From contig JACDOE010000007.1 of assembly GCA_017656255.1 (NCBI GenBank), positions 62,001 through 126,000 of the forward strand: a DNA stretch of 64,000 nt, read 5' to 3'. The stretch is from Bacillaceae bacterium. GTDB taxonomy: Bacteria > Bacillota > Bacilli > JACDOE01. The notes under the pieces are model-generated. The model ran no database searches. It had not been told where the DNA came from and saw only the letters and a list, made by a program, of their open reading frames with translations. The translations under genes were made by a program, and so were the position numbers. Below are positions 17,506 through 25,328 of the stretch, piece by piece (position 1 is the stretch's first letter; the number at the start of each line of letters is the position of its first letter).

Positions 17506-17545
17506 AACCTCTCTCAGCCGATAAAAAGGCGGGGGAGGTTTTGTT
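17504..17545 (+). terminator. Terminator after bofC
   Basis: AAAACCTC, starting inside the stop codon, pairs with GAGGTTTT (17535-17542) across a long loop. The tag gene converges from the other side. Confidence 0.6.
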
Positions 17546-17571
17546 ATGTTTTTGAAGTGTACAGGGGAAAT

Positions 17572-18144
17572 CTAATCCCCAACCAGCTCCCGATATCGAA
17601 AACAGTCCGTCGTATGATCCATCACCATACCGGTAGCCTGCATATAGGCATAACAGATGGTGGACCCCACAAACTTAAAACCCCTTTTCTTCAGGTCCCG
17701 ACTCATGGCATCCGACTCCCGGGTGCGGGTGGGCACCTCATCATGGGATCGCCAGTGATTGATGATCGGCTTGCCATCAACAAAACCCCATATGTAATCC
17801 CGAAATGACCCGAATTCTTCCTGCACCCTGAGAAAAGCCCGGGCATTTCCCACTGCGGCCCGGATTTTAAGGCGGTTTCGTACAATGCCGCTGTCGGCGA
17901 GTAACGCAGCTATCTTCTCATCCCCGTAACCGGCCACTTTTTGGGGATCGAAGCCGTCAAAAACCTGACGGTAATGCGCTCGCTTTTTTAAAATGGTGAG
18001 CCAGCTGAGTCCTGCCTGGGCGCCTTCGAGAATCAAAAATTCAAACAGCAGGCGGTCATCATAGACGGGTACACCCCATTCGCGATCGTGATAGTCGATG
18101 TAGAGCGGATCGTCAGTTGTCCAGGCACATCGTGTCTGATTCAT
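17572..18144 (-). CDS. tag: DNA-3-methyladenine glycosylase I
   Basis: Removes 3-methyladenine from alkylated DNA. 190 residues. Family landmarks: RCAWTTDDPLYIDYHDREWGVP at the N terminus (the Cys is a zinc ligand), EGAQAGLSWLTILKKR with the catalytic Glu near 40, and the C-terminal KKRGFKFVGSTICYAYMQATGMVMDH, which adds the other zinc-binding residues. An earlier ATG would add eight residues, but GGGAGGA lies 8 nt from the ATG at 18144, so MNQTRCAW is the start. It converges with bofC. Confidence 0.92.
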   Translation of the reverse strand: MNQTRCAWTTDDPLYIDYHDREWGVPVYDDRLLFEFLILEGAQAGLSWLTILKKRAHYRQVFDGFDPQKVAGYGDEKIAALLADSGIVRNRLKIRAAVGNARAFLRVQEEFGSFRDYIWGFVDGKPIINHWRSHDEVPTRTRESDAMSRDLKKRGFKFVGSTICYAYMQATGMVMDHTTDCFRYRELVGD

Positions 18145-18257
18145 TACCCATTCCTCCCGTGGAAACAAATTCAGGCCTTTACACTTCCTATGATAGCATG
18201 TCTTTCCATCTTCAGGTTATCCAAAGGATTGATTGATAGGTCAGGTGTTCAAAAAAG

Positions 18258-18287
18258 TTGAAAATCCTATATGAATGTGTATATGAT
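18258..18287 (+). promoter_or_regulatory. Promoter of a leaderless GntR gene
   Basis: TTGAAA (18258-18263), 18 bp, TATGAT (18282-18287), then AAAAAC and the ATG at 18294. The expected transcription start is at or next to the A of ATG. The spacer holds TCCTATATGA, near-identical to a palindrome in the paralogous promoter at 20899-20927. Confidence 0.7.
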
Positions 18288-18293
18288 AAAAAC

Positions 18294-18971
18294 ATGAAAA
18301 GTCAAAAACGTAACAAACAACAACATGCATATGAAACGATTCGTTCCCGGATTCTCGACGGCACGTATGCTCCCGGATACCGTCTGGTCATCGATCAACT
18401 GGCCAGAGAACTGGATTCCAGTGCGATTCCGGTTCGTGAAGCGATACGCCAGCTGGAAGCCGATGGCCTGATTCAATACAGACCCTACAGTGGTGCGGTG
18501 GTCACGCCGATTAACCGGAATGAGTATCTGGAGACCATGACCGTGCTTGCCGTAATTGAAGGGTATGCAACAGCGCTGAGTTCTCTGCAATTTCCGCTGG
18601 AAAGGATAGGTGAACTCAGGGAGATTAATGAGCAGATGAAAGATGCGCTGGAAGAGCTGGATTTCAACCGGTTCGGAGAACTCAACCGCAGGTTTCACGG
18701 GCTGACCTACGAATATTGCGACAACAAGTATTTGGTGGAGAACATCAAGCAGACCTGGAATCGTCTGGACACGATCAGGCGAACGGGTTCCGCGTTTATT
18801 CCCGTGAGGGCGAAAGAGTCTATTAATGAACATGAGCAGATAATCGTGCTACTGGAACAGAAGAAGCCAATGGACGAAATCGAGCACTTTGTCCGCAAGC
18901 ATAAGATGAATACGGTAGAAGCATTTAAAAAGAGAAAAGACGCCATGGATTCCTCGGTTTCATTTTTTTAA
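18294..18971 (+). CDS. GntR/FCD-family transcriptional regulator 1
   Basis: 225 residues from ATG 18294. The N-terminal winged helix-turn-helix (AYETIRSRILDGTYAPGYRLVIDQLARELDSSAIPVREAIRQLEADGLI) is followed by an all-helical FCD ligand domain (RRFHGLTYEYCDN, EHEQIIVLLEQ). FCD regulators usually bind organic acids and control catabolic operons. A TTG at 18258 would give a longer frame, but it is the -35 box. No ribosome site precedes the ATG, and the promoter predicts a leaderless message. It is a paralogue of the gene at 20934, sharing GTY-PGYRL, SSAIP-REA-RQLEA and SIRRTGS-type stretches. Likely target is the nearby aromatic-acid cluster; inferred. Confidence 0.88.
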   Translation: MKSQKRNKQQHAYETIRSRILDGTYAPGYRLVIDQLARELDSSAIPVREAIRQLEADGLIQYRPYSGAVVTPINRNEYLETMTVLAVIEGYATALSSLQFPLERIGELREINEQMKDALEELDFNRFGELNRRFHGLTYEYCDNKYLVENIKQTWNRLDTIRRTGSAFIPVRAKESINEHEQIIVLLEQKKPMDEIEHFVRKHKMNTVEAFKKRKDAMDSSVSFF

Positions 18972-19007
18972 TGTTTATGTCGCTACGCCATAGGATCCCG
19001 AACATGA

Positions 19008-19046
19008 TAAAACGCACGGAGGAGATTTTTCCTCGGTGCGTTTTTT
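19008..19046 (+). terminator. Terminator after GntR 1
   Basis: AAAACGCACGGAGG pairs with CCTCGGTGCGTTTT (one mismatch), followed by T residues. Confidence 0.85.
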
Positions 19047-19084
19047 GATAAGCGCTATGTTGTCATGCCAATAGTTCAACCGTC

Positions 19085-19948
19085 TTACGTGTTCATTTGT
19101 TCTTTTAGCACGTTTAAGAATGCGTTCAGATTGGCTGAAAGCCATTTGTTTTTGTGATAAGCGGCATAAATGGCTATGGGGTTGTCTGGCACATTAGATT
19201 CAATTTCTCTTAGTTCTCCTCGTTCAATGGCGTCTTTTACTGAAAAATGAGGAAGTAAAGACGTTCCCAATCCGCACAAAACACATTTTTTTATCGCCTC
19301 TATACTTGGTAATTCCACTTTTGATACAGATGTTTTTCCCTCTGCCATTAAATGATGATCAAAAATGGGGCGCCAACTACATGATTGTTCCGTGTAAAGC
19401 ATTGTTTTTTTGCCGGTAGAAGTCAGGTTGTGTGCTGACTGTACGAGAGAAAGTTTCTCATCTTTTAACTTTAGCGTTGTTAATTCCTTTGGCTTCCAGG
19501 CAGACGTTTCTACAAGGATGGCCACATCGATGTCACCCTTCTTTAATTGAGTTGATAAATTATGATAATCAATCGGCTTAAGCGTCAATTCAACTCTGGG
19601 ATATAATGTCATGAAATGAATCATGATATCGGGTATCCAATATATCATTATAGATTCAGACGCACCGATGCTTAATTGACCGGAGGGTTCATCTCTATGA
19701 TTGATAACCTCTTTTGATTTTGAATAAAGATTGATAATGTCTTCCGCATAGGGCAGAAAACGTCTACCTGCCTGGGTCAACGTTATATTCTTGCCTAAAC
19801 GGTCAAAAAGGGGTGTTCCCAGTTCTTTTTCAAGTTCTTTAATATGAGTCGTAACTGAAGATTGGGCGTATCCCAATTCATCGGCAGCCCTCTTAAAGCC
19901 TCCTGCCTCGACAATGGTTCTAAATGTGATGAGGTGACGGAGTTCCAT
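19085..19948 (-). CDS. LysR-family transcriptional regulator
   Basis: 287 residues with the LysR winged helix-turn-helix at the N terminus (FKRAADELGYAQSSVTTHIKELEKELGTPLFDR) and a periplasmic-binding-protein-like effector domain (GQLSIGASESIMIYWIP..., near 90-285). It is divergent from an NAD(P)H oxidoreductase gene with about 170 bp between them, the standard LysR layout for control of a target plus its own gene. GAGGGGGAACCC precedes the ATG. The effector may be a quinone or electrophile, by analogy with similar pairs; this is inference. Base use is more A+T-rich than neighbours. Confidence 0.9.
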   Translation of the reverse strand: MELRHLITFRTIVEAGGFKRAADELGYAQSSVTTHIKELEKELGTPLFDRLGKNITLTQAGRRFLPYAEDIINLYSKSKEVINHRDEPSGQLSIGASESIMIYWIPDIMIHFMTLYPRVELTLKPIDYHNLSTQLKKGDIDVAILVETSAWKPKELTTLKLKDEKLSLVQSAHNLTSTGKKTMLYTEQSCSWRPIFDHHLMAEGKTSVSKVELPSIEAIKKCVLCGLGTSLLPHFSVKDAIERGELREIESNVPDNPIAIYAAYHKNKWLSANLNAFLNVLKEQMNT

Positions 19949-20002
19949 GGGTTCCCCCTCTTTTTATCGCTATTTTTGAATTAAACAATCAAAAATATCA
20001 AT

Positions 20003-20031
20003 TTTACTGAAGTGATAATTCATTCTATACT
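20003..20031 (+). promoter_or_regulatory. Promoter of the NAD(P)H oxidoreductase gene
   Basis: TTTACT, 17 bp, TATACT. It lies in the LysR-oxidoreductase divergent region, where the LysR protein would bind; no unique T-N11-A box was singled out. Confidence 0.5.
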
Positions 20032-20118
20032 AAAGATACCTCAAATTCAAGTGGCCTTGAAAACAGGACTTACCAGCAAAGAAACGTTTATCACATTTAG
20101 AAAGGGGTGGCGTGCATC

Positions 20119-20694
20119 GTGAAAGTATTGACAGTCGTAACACATCCAAGAACAAATTCGTTGACGTTTGAGGTCGCAAATCATTTGGTCAGAGGTCTTA
20201 AAGATGCAGGACATGAAACAGAGGTATTGGATTTATATCGCAGTGGTTTTAACCCTGTATTATGGGAAGAGGATGAGCCTGATTGGTCAGCCGCCGATCA
20301 ACAATATTCGCCTGAGGTGGAGGCGGAGATCGAACGAATGAAGAAACACGATGGATTAGCTTTTATATTTCCGCTTTGGTGGTGGAGCATGCCGGCCTTG
20401 TTGAAGGGGTATATTGACCGCGTTTGGAATTATGGGTTTGCTTATGGACCAAACAAACTTCATCATCAATATGTATTGTGGCTCAGTCTGGCAGGCGCCC
20501 CTATCGAGCGCTTTCAGAAAAGGGAATATGACAATATGATAACCCATTACTTCAATGCAGGCCTGGCTGACTATTGTGGAATCCCTCATTCCAGAGTTGA
20601 ATTATTCTATGAAACGATCAGGTCAAAGCCTGAGCATGTTGAAACAATGTTTGCTCAAGCATATGATCTCGGATTGAATTATGCCAGAACATGA
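20119..20694 (+). CDS. NAD(P)H oxidoreductase (flavodoxin-fold, YwrO/KefF/MdaB type)
   Basis: About 191 residues. The flavodoxin-like fold of two-electron quinone reductases is recognisable from VVTHPRTNSLTFEVANHLV (FMN/FAD phosphate loop, near residue 6), DGLAFIFPLWWWSMPALLKGYIDRVWNYGFAYG (the FP-WW-MPA-LK---DRV signature, near 80) and LWLSLAGAP. A GTG at 20107 overlaps the AAAGGGG ribosome site, so GTG 20119 (MKVLTVVTH) is the likelier start. It probably detoxifies quinones or other electrophiles under the divergent LysR regulator. Confidence 0.88.
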   Translation: MKVLTVVTHPRTNSLTFEVANHLVRGLKDAGHETEVLDLYRSGFNPVLWEEDEPDWSAADQQYSPEVEAEIERMKKHDGLAFIFPLWWWSMPALLKGYIDRVWNYGFAYGPNKLHHQYVLWLSLAGAPIERFQKREYDNMITHYFNAGLADYCGIPHSRVELFYETIRSKPEHVETMFAQAYDLGLNYART

Positions 20695-20751
20695 TGCGTC
20701 AGGAACGGTTCCAACCAAATCTCTAAATTGTCAATGCCACCACTCACTTCC

Positions 20752-20776
20752 CCGGGAAACCTGTCCCGGTTTTTTT
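20752..20776 (+). terminator. Terminator after the oxidoreductase gene
   Basis: CCGGGA-AACCTG-TCCCGG followed by seven T residues. Confidence 0.85.
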
Positions 20777-20898
20777 ATCTCCTGCCTGTCACCAATTACA
20801 TCCCCAATCTTGCCCCCTGTCATCACCCTTTCAGAATTTATCCCCGCAGATTGAATAATACATCAAATAAGATTTTTCTGAAAAATATATAATTTATA

Positions 20899-20927
20899 TT
20901 GAAATCATATATGATATTAGATATTAT
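20899..20927 (+). promoter_or_regulatory. Promoter and operator of the second leaderless GntR gene
   Basis: TTGAAA (20899-20904), 17 bp, TATTAT (20922-20927), then TGAAAC and ATG 20934. The spacer holds the perfect palindrome ATCATATATGAT (20904-20915), a good candidate for an autoregulatory GntR operator. Confidence 0.7.
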
Positions 20928-20933
20928 TGAAAC

Positions 20934-21614
20934 ATGAACAGGAAAAATCAGAAGATGAGTAAGCAGGAATTTGCATACCGCACCGTTCGGGAACGGATTT
21001 TGGACGGCACCTATACCCCCGGATACCGATTGATTATCAGTCAGTTGGCCCGGGAATTTTCCACCAGTGCCATTCCGATTCGGGAAGCGCTCAGGCAGCT
21101 GGAGGCGGAACGGTTGATCGAATACAAACAATTCAGTGGCGCTGTCGTCACACCGGTGGATGAACGCCAGTATGTCGACACGCTTAAAGTGTTTGCCGTT
21201 CTGCTGGGATTTGCCACCGCACTCAGCGTCCCCCAATTTCCCGAACAACAGATCAGGAAACTGGAAGCGCTCAACCGGCAGATGAAACAGGCACTTGAAG
21301 ACTTCGATTTTCACCGTTTCGGCCAGTTGAACCGCCGGTTTCACGAATTGTCGATTCAGTCTTGTGACAATGAATACCTGCTGAAAACCATCGAAGAGAT
21401 CCAGAATCGCATTGACTCCATCCGCCGGACGGGCTCCACGTTTTTTGGGGTCCGGGCCAGAGAATCGGTAGAGGAGCATGACCAAATTATCTCTTTATTT
21501 AAAGAGAAGGTGTCACCCGGTGAAGTCGAACAATTTGTAAGAAAACATGTCTGCAAGACAGCAGAAGTCTACCGGGCCAGAAAAGAGGGGAAAGGGATTC
21601 AAAACCCCTTTTGA
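20934..21614 (+). CDS. GntR/FCD-family transcriptional regulator 2
   Basis: 226 residues, paralogous along its length to the regulator at 18294. The winged helix-turn-helix reads FAYRTVRERILDGTYTPGYRLIISQLAREFSTSAIPIREALRQLEAERLIEY, and the FCD domain has RRFHELSIQSCDN and EEHDQIISLFKEK, which include its metal- or ligand-binding histidines. No ribosome site precedes the ATG, which lies 6 nt after the -10 box. It stands directly ahead of the DHDPS-family/HpaG/HpaE operon in the same direction, 131 bp away, so it is the most probable regulator of that operon. Confidence 0.88.
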   Translation: MNRKNQKMSKQEFAYRTVRERILDGTYTPGYRLIISQLAREFSTSAIPIREALRQLEAERLIEYKQFSGAVVTPVDERQYVDTLKVFAVLLGFATALSVPQFPEQQIRKLEALNRQMKQALEDFDFHRFGQLNRRFHELSIQSCDNEYLLKTIEEIQNRIDSIRRTGSTFFGVRARESVEEHDQIISLFKEKVSPGEVEQFVRKHVCKTAEVYRARKEGKGIQNPF

Positions 21615-21745
21615 TAAAAATTATTCAAATGTGCATTTCGGGGATTAAGGGGGTGCCCAGAACAGAACAGTCTGATTTTTCAATCTGTTTGTCCAACCCA
21701 ACATCACTATAAATCATTTACAGAAAAAGGAGAGGGAGATGCACG

Positions 21746-22672
21746 ATGATGTCGATTGAAGAGGCAAAACAAAGATTCAGAGGCTCTATCGCACCGGTTG
21801 TTACCCCTTTTAAAGAGGATGACAGTCTGGATTTGGAAACCCTTGCCAACCTGATTGAGTGGCATATTGAGAGTGGAAGCCATGGCATCTCGGTCACAGG
21901 TACTACGGGAGAACCCAGTTCCTTAACCATTGAAGAGCGGGAACAAGTGATGGAAACCGCCATCAAAACAGTGAACGGCAGAGTGCCGATCGTACCCGGA
22001 ACCGGGTCTACCAACCACGCCGAAACCCTGCACCTGACCAAACGGGCCCAGGAGATGGGCGCCGACGGGGCGATGGTGATTGTTCCTTACTATAACAAAC
22101 CGTCACAGCACGCACTCTATAAGCATTTTAAAACGATTGCGGACGCGGTGGATATCCCGATTATCATCTATAACATTCCGGGCCGTACTGCTGTCAATCT
22201 GCACGTGAAAACGCTGGCCAGACTGAATGAAGATTGCCCCAATATTATTGGCGTCAAAGAATCCAACAAAGATTTTGAACATGTGAATCGGGTCCTGCTG
22301 AACTGCGGAAGAGACTTCCTGCTTTTCTCGGGAATCGAGTTGTTGTGCTACCCGATGCTTGCCATCGGTGGAGCCGGATATATCAGCGCCACGGCCAACG
22401 TCATTCCGGATAAAGTGGCGGACGTTTACAACGCGTGGGCAGCCGGCGATGTAAAAAAGGCGCAGGATCTGCACTATGAATTGATGCCGTTAAATGATGC
22501 CCTGTTTAAAGATACCAACCCGGCACCGTTAAAAGCGGCACTGGGCATGCTCGGCAGAATTACACCGAGACTGCGGTTGCCGATGGATTTGCCGACGCAG
22601 GAACTGCAGGATGAACTGAGACAGATCATGACCGACATGGGACTTCTTAAGGGAGGCGTAAACGTATCATGA
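21746..22672 (+). CDS. DHDPS/NAL-family lyase or aldolase, probably catabolic
   Basis: 308-residue class I Schiff-base aldolase of the dihydrodipicolinate synthase family. It has SVTGTTGEPSSL near 50, the tyrosine motif IYNIPGRTAV near 140 and the Schiff-base lysine in GVKESNKD near 170. The YN-PGRT arginine is typical of true DapA, so lysine/dipicolinate synthesis cannot be excluded. However, the gene overlaps by 4 nt an HpaG-like isomerase, followed by an HpaE-like dehydrogenase, and follows a GntR regulator. In that setting it more likely cleaves the pathway's final oxo-acid in place of HpaI. AAAGGAGAGGGAG precedes ATG 21746. Confidence 0.82.
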   Translation: MMSIEEAKQRFRGSIAPVVTPFKEDDSLDLETLANLIEWHIESGSHGISVTGTTGEPSSLTIEEREQVMETAIKTVNGRVPIVPGTGSTNHAETLHLTKRAQEMGADGAMVIVPYYNKPSQHALYKHFKTIADAVDIPIIIYNIPGRTAVNLHVKTLARLNEDCPNIIGVKESNKDFEHVNRVLLNCGRDFLLFSGIELLCYPMLAIGGAGYISATANVIPDKVADVYNAWAAGDVKKAQDLHYELMPLNDALFKDTNPAPLKAALGMLGRITPRLRLPMDLPTQELQDELRQIMTDMGLLKGGVNVS

Positions 22673-23427
22673 AACATGCCAGATTTATTGTCGAAGGACG
22701 CGAACAAACAGGTGTACTGAATCAGACAGGAGATGCTATTGTCGCAGCATCAGGCAAAACATACAATCTGGAGGAAATCCAGGTCTGGTTGCCTCCAATC
22801 AAACCAAACAAGATGATCGGGCTGGCTCTGAATTTTGCCGATCATGCCGAGGAACTGGGGCTTGAAAGACCGAAAGAACCGGTGCTGTTTATCAAACCCA
22901 ATACGTCGTTGATTGGACACAAGGCGCCGATTTTCTACCCCAATGGGGCCACTTATATGCACTATGAAAATGAACTGGCCGTCGTCATCGGAAAACACGG
23001 CCGCAACATCAAAAAGGAAAACGCCATGGACTATGTCAGCGGCTATACCATTGCCAATGACGTCACCGTCCGTGACTTCGTCAACAACTACTTCCGCCCG
23101 CCGGTACGTGCCAAGGGGCATGACTCCTTCGGCCCGTTCGGTCCCTATTTTGTCGATAAAGAAGACATCGAAGATCCCGGCAACCTTGAACTGCGTACTT
23201 ACGTTAATGGAGAACTGCGTCAACAGGGGAACACCAGAGACCTGATCTATACCATTCCGGAACTCATTGAATTCATCAGTTCATTTATGACCCTGGAACC
23301 TAATGATGTCATCTGGACCGGAACGCCGAAAGGGTTGTCCCACGTATATCCCGGAGATGTGATTCGTCTGGAAATCGACGGCATCGGTGCCCTGGAAAAT
23401 CCGGTTCTCGACGGACGGACAGAATAG
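22669..23427 (+). CDS. HpaG-like fumarylacetoacetate-hydrolase-family isomerase/decarboxylase
   Basis: 252 residues of the FAH fold. The metal-binding E-x-E pair appears in MHYENELAVVIGK (near 105), and the signature GYTIANDVTVRDFVNNYFRPPVRAKGHDSFGPFGP lies near 124, followed by IWTGTPKGLSHVYPGD near 222. In the homoprotocatechuate meta-cleavage route HpaG decarboxylates and isomerises 5-oxopent-3-ene-1,2,5-tricarboxylate. This is a single-domain version of that two-domain enzyme. Related FAH proteins also act on acylpyruvates. ATGA overlap with the preceding lyase gives translational coupling. Confidence 0.82.
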   Translation: MKHARFIVEGREQTGVLNQTGDAIVAASGKTYNLEEIQVWLPPIKPNKMIGLALNFADHAEELGLERPKEPVLFIKPNTSLIGHKAPIFYPNGATYMHYENELAVVIGKHGRNIKKENAMDYVSGYTIANDVTVRDFVNNYFRPPVRAKGHDSFGPFGPYFVDKEDIEDPGNLELRTYVNGELRQQGNTRDLIYTIPELIEFISSFMTLEPNDVIWTGTPKGLSHVYPGDVIRLEIDGIGALENPVLDGRTE

Positions 23428-23447
23428 AAGGGGGATGTGAACGTAAC

Positions 23448-24959
23448 ATGGCACAGAAGACGGATGTAAAAATACAGGCCGTACATCAGAAACTGGATGA
23501 TATCCAATTGTATATCAATGGCCAATTCGTAGACGGAGAAGCCGGGACGACTTTTGAAAACGTCAATCCGTTCACGAATGACGTCATCAACCAAGTGGCG
23601 GAAGGCCGTCGGGAAGATATTGATAAAGCAGTGACAGCGGCGAAAAAGGCTTTCGATGAGGGCCCGTGGGGTTCGATGAAACTGAAGGAAAGAATGACAT
23701 ACATCGACCGTATCGCTGATCTGATCGATGAAGAAATCGAGGAAATTGCCATTCTGGAATCCCTGGACACGGGTCTTCCCATTAGCCAGACCCGTAAAAT
23801 GACCGCCCGTGCCGCGGAGAATTTCCGCTTTTATTCACGGATGGTCCAGTCTATCCACTACGAGTCTTACCCGGTGGACAACGAGTTTATTAATTATACC
23901 GTGTATAAACCACTTGGTGTGGTCGGACTGATTACCCCGTGGAATTCGCCGCTGATGCTGTCGACATGGAAAGTGGCACCTGCTCTGGCCACGGGCAATA
24001 CTGTGATTTTAAAGCCTGCGGAACTGGCGCCGCTTACCGCTAACAAGCTGGCAGCAATCATCGATAAAGCAGGCCTGCCAGAAGGTGTATTTAATGTGGT
24101 GCACGGGTTTGGTGAGACAGCCGGGGCATCACTGGTCGCCCATCCGGATGTCGCCGCCATTTCCTTTACCGGAGAAACGGTAACCGGAAGTACCATCATC
24201 AAAAACGCGGCCGATAACCTGAAGAAAACGTCGATGGAACTGGGTGGAAAGTCCCCGTTGATTGTATTTGATGACGCCGATCTGGACCGTGCACTGGACG
24301 CTGCGGTCTGGGGCATCTTTTCCTTCAACGGGGAGCGCTGTACCGCCAATTCCCGGGTGTTCCTCCACAAAAATATCAAGGACAAATTCATCGAAGCGCT
24401 CAAACAACGGGTCCAGAACATTCGAATCGGCGATCCGATGGATCCGTCCACGCAACTTGGCCCGTTGATTGATAAAGGTCATTACAACAAAGTGACCGGT
24501 TATATCGAGCTTGCGAAAGAGGAAGGCTGTGAAGTCTTTCAGGGGGAAGTTCCGGAAGACGTCAAAGCCGGCAATTTTGTGCCGCCGACGCTGCTTTTAA
24601 ATGCCAGAAATGATATGCGGGTTTGCCAGGAAGAGATTTTTGGTCCCGTCATGGCTGTGATTGAATTTGAAACGGAAGAAGAAGTGATCCGCATGGCCAA
24701 TGATGTCAAATACGGTCTGGCCGGATACGTCTGGACCAACGATATTAAACGGGGACACCGGGTGGCCCAGGCCGTAGATGCTGGAATGCTCTGGGTCAAT
24801 GCCCAGAATGTCCGCGACCTGCGGATTCCGTTTGGAGGAACAAAATACAGTGGAATCGGAAGAGAAGGCGGCCATTATGCCATCCTGGAATTTTATACTG
24901 AGCCGAAAGTGATTCACGTCTCCATCTCAGATCATCATATTCCGCAATTCGGCAAGTAG
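23448..24959 (+). CDS. HpaE-like 5-carboxymethyl-2-hydroxymuconate semialdehyde dehydrogenase
   Basis: 503-residue NAD-dependent aldehyde dehydrogenase. Catalytic motifs: ITPWNSPLMLSTWKVAPALATGN near 162, FTGETVTGS near 241, MELGGKSP with the general-base Glu near 264 and FNGERCTANSRVF with the nucleophilic Cys near 298. ESLDTGLPISQT near 103, NAQNVRDLRIPFGG near 448 and the C-terminal ISDHHIPQFGK closely parallel HpaE and are unlike betaine or succinic-semialdehyde dehydrogenases. It ends the three-gene operon and is followed by a terminator. Confidence 0.86.
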   Translation: MAQKTDVKIQAVHQKLDDIQLYINGQFVDGEAGTTFENVNPFTNDVINQVAEGRREDIDKAVTAAKKAFDEGPWGSMKLKERMTYIDRIADLIDEEIEEIAILESLDTGLPISQTRKMTARAAENFRFYSRMVQSIHYESYPVDNEFINYTVYKPLGVVGLITPWNSPLMLSTWKVAPALATGNTVILKPAELAPLTANKLAAIIDKAGLPEGVFNVVHGFGETAGASLVAHPDVAAISFTGETVTGSTIIKNAADNLKKTSMELGGKSPLIVFDDADLDRALDAAVWGIFSFNGERCTANSRVFLHKNIKDKFIEALKQRVQNIRIGDPMDPSTQLGPLIDKGHYNKVTGYIELAKEEGCEVFQGEVPEDVKAGNFVPPTLLLNARNDMRVCQEEIFGPVMAVIEFETEEEVIRMANDVKYGLAGYVWTNDIKRGHRVAQAVDAGMLWVNAQNVRDLRIPFGGTKYSGIGREGGHYAILEFYTEPKVIHVSISDHHIPQFGK

Positions 24960-24968
24960 GATGAGGTG

Positions 24969-25000
24969 TAAAACGGGGAGTTTTACGCTCCCCTGTTTTA
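24969..25000 (+). terminator. Terminator after the hpaE-like gene
   Basis: AAAACGGGGAG pairs with CTCCCCTGTTTT (one bulge) across a 7-nt loop; the 3' arm ends in a T run. Confidence 0.8.
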
Positions 25001-25328
25001 TAAATCCATTCATCTTTCTCTGTTTGGGTGATTTTTCCCGAAGCAGCTTTGCAATCAGATGAAATGGAAAGGCTTTCAAAACGTGTTGCATTAAGGCGAG
25101 GTGAGGGATGAGAACCCATTTTAGAACAGTGTTAACCTGGCGAAGGATAGTTGAGAAGAGGGTACGAATCAGGCACAACTTTTGGGAAAATCACGCAACA
25201 AAATGTTAGAAAATTATGAAAGGTCCCGGCATTCATACTATCATCCATCTCTACAGGACATGATCAAAAAATCACCGCAATTCTAACAGTAAAAACAAAT
25301 CGATTGAAAGGTTAAGGGGGTTTTTGAT
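25001..25328. other. Leader region of the ABC importer operon
   Basis: No gene was found. The region must hold the promoter of the liv-like operon. CATACTAT at 25234-25241 could be a -10, but no convincing -35 was found. TTAAGGGGG at 25311-25319 is the ribosome site of the next gene. Confidence 0.4.

Noticed and set aside
21746-22672. Simple assignment as dapA of lysine synthesis
   Set aside because: Active-site residues allow it, but coupling to HpaG- and HpaE-like genes behind a GntR regulator makes a catabolic role more likely; left open in the entry.
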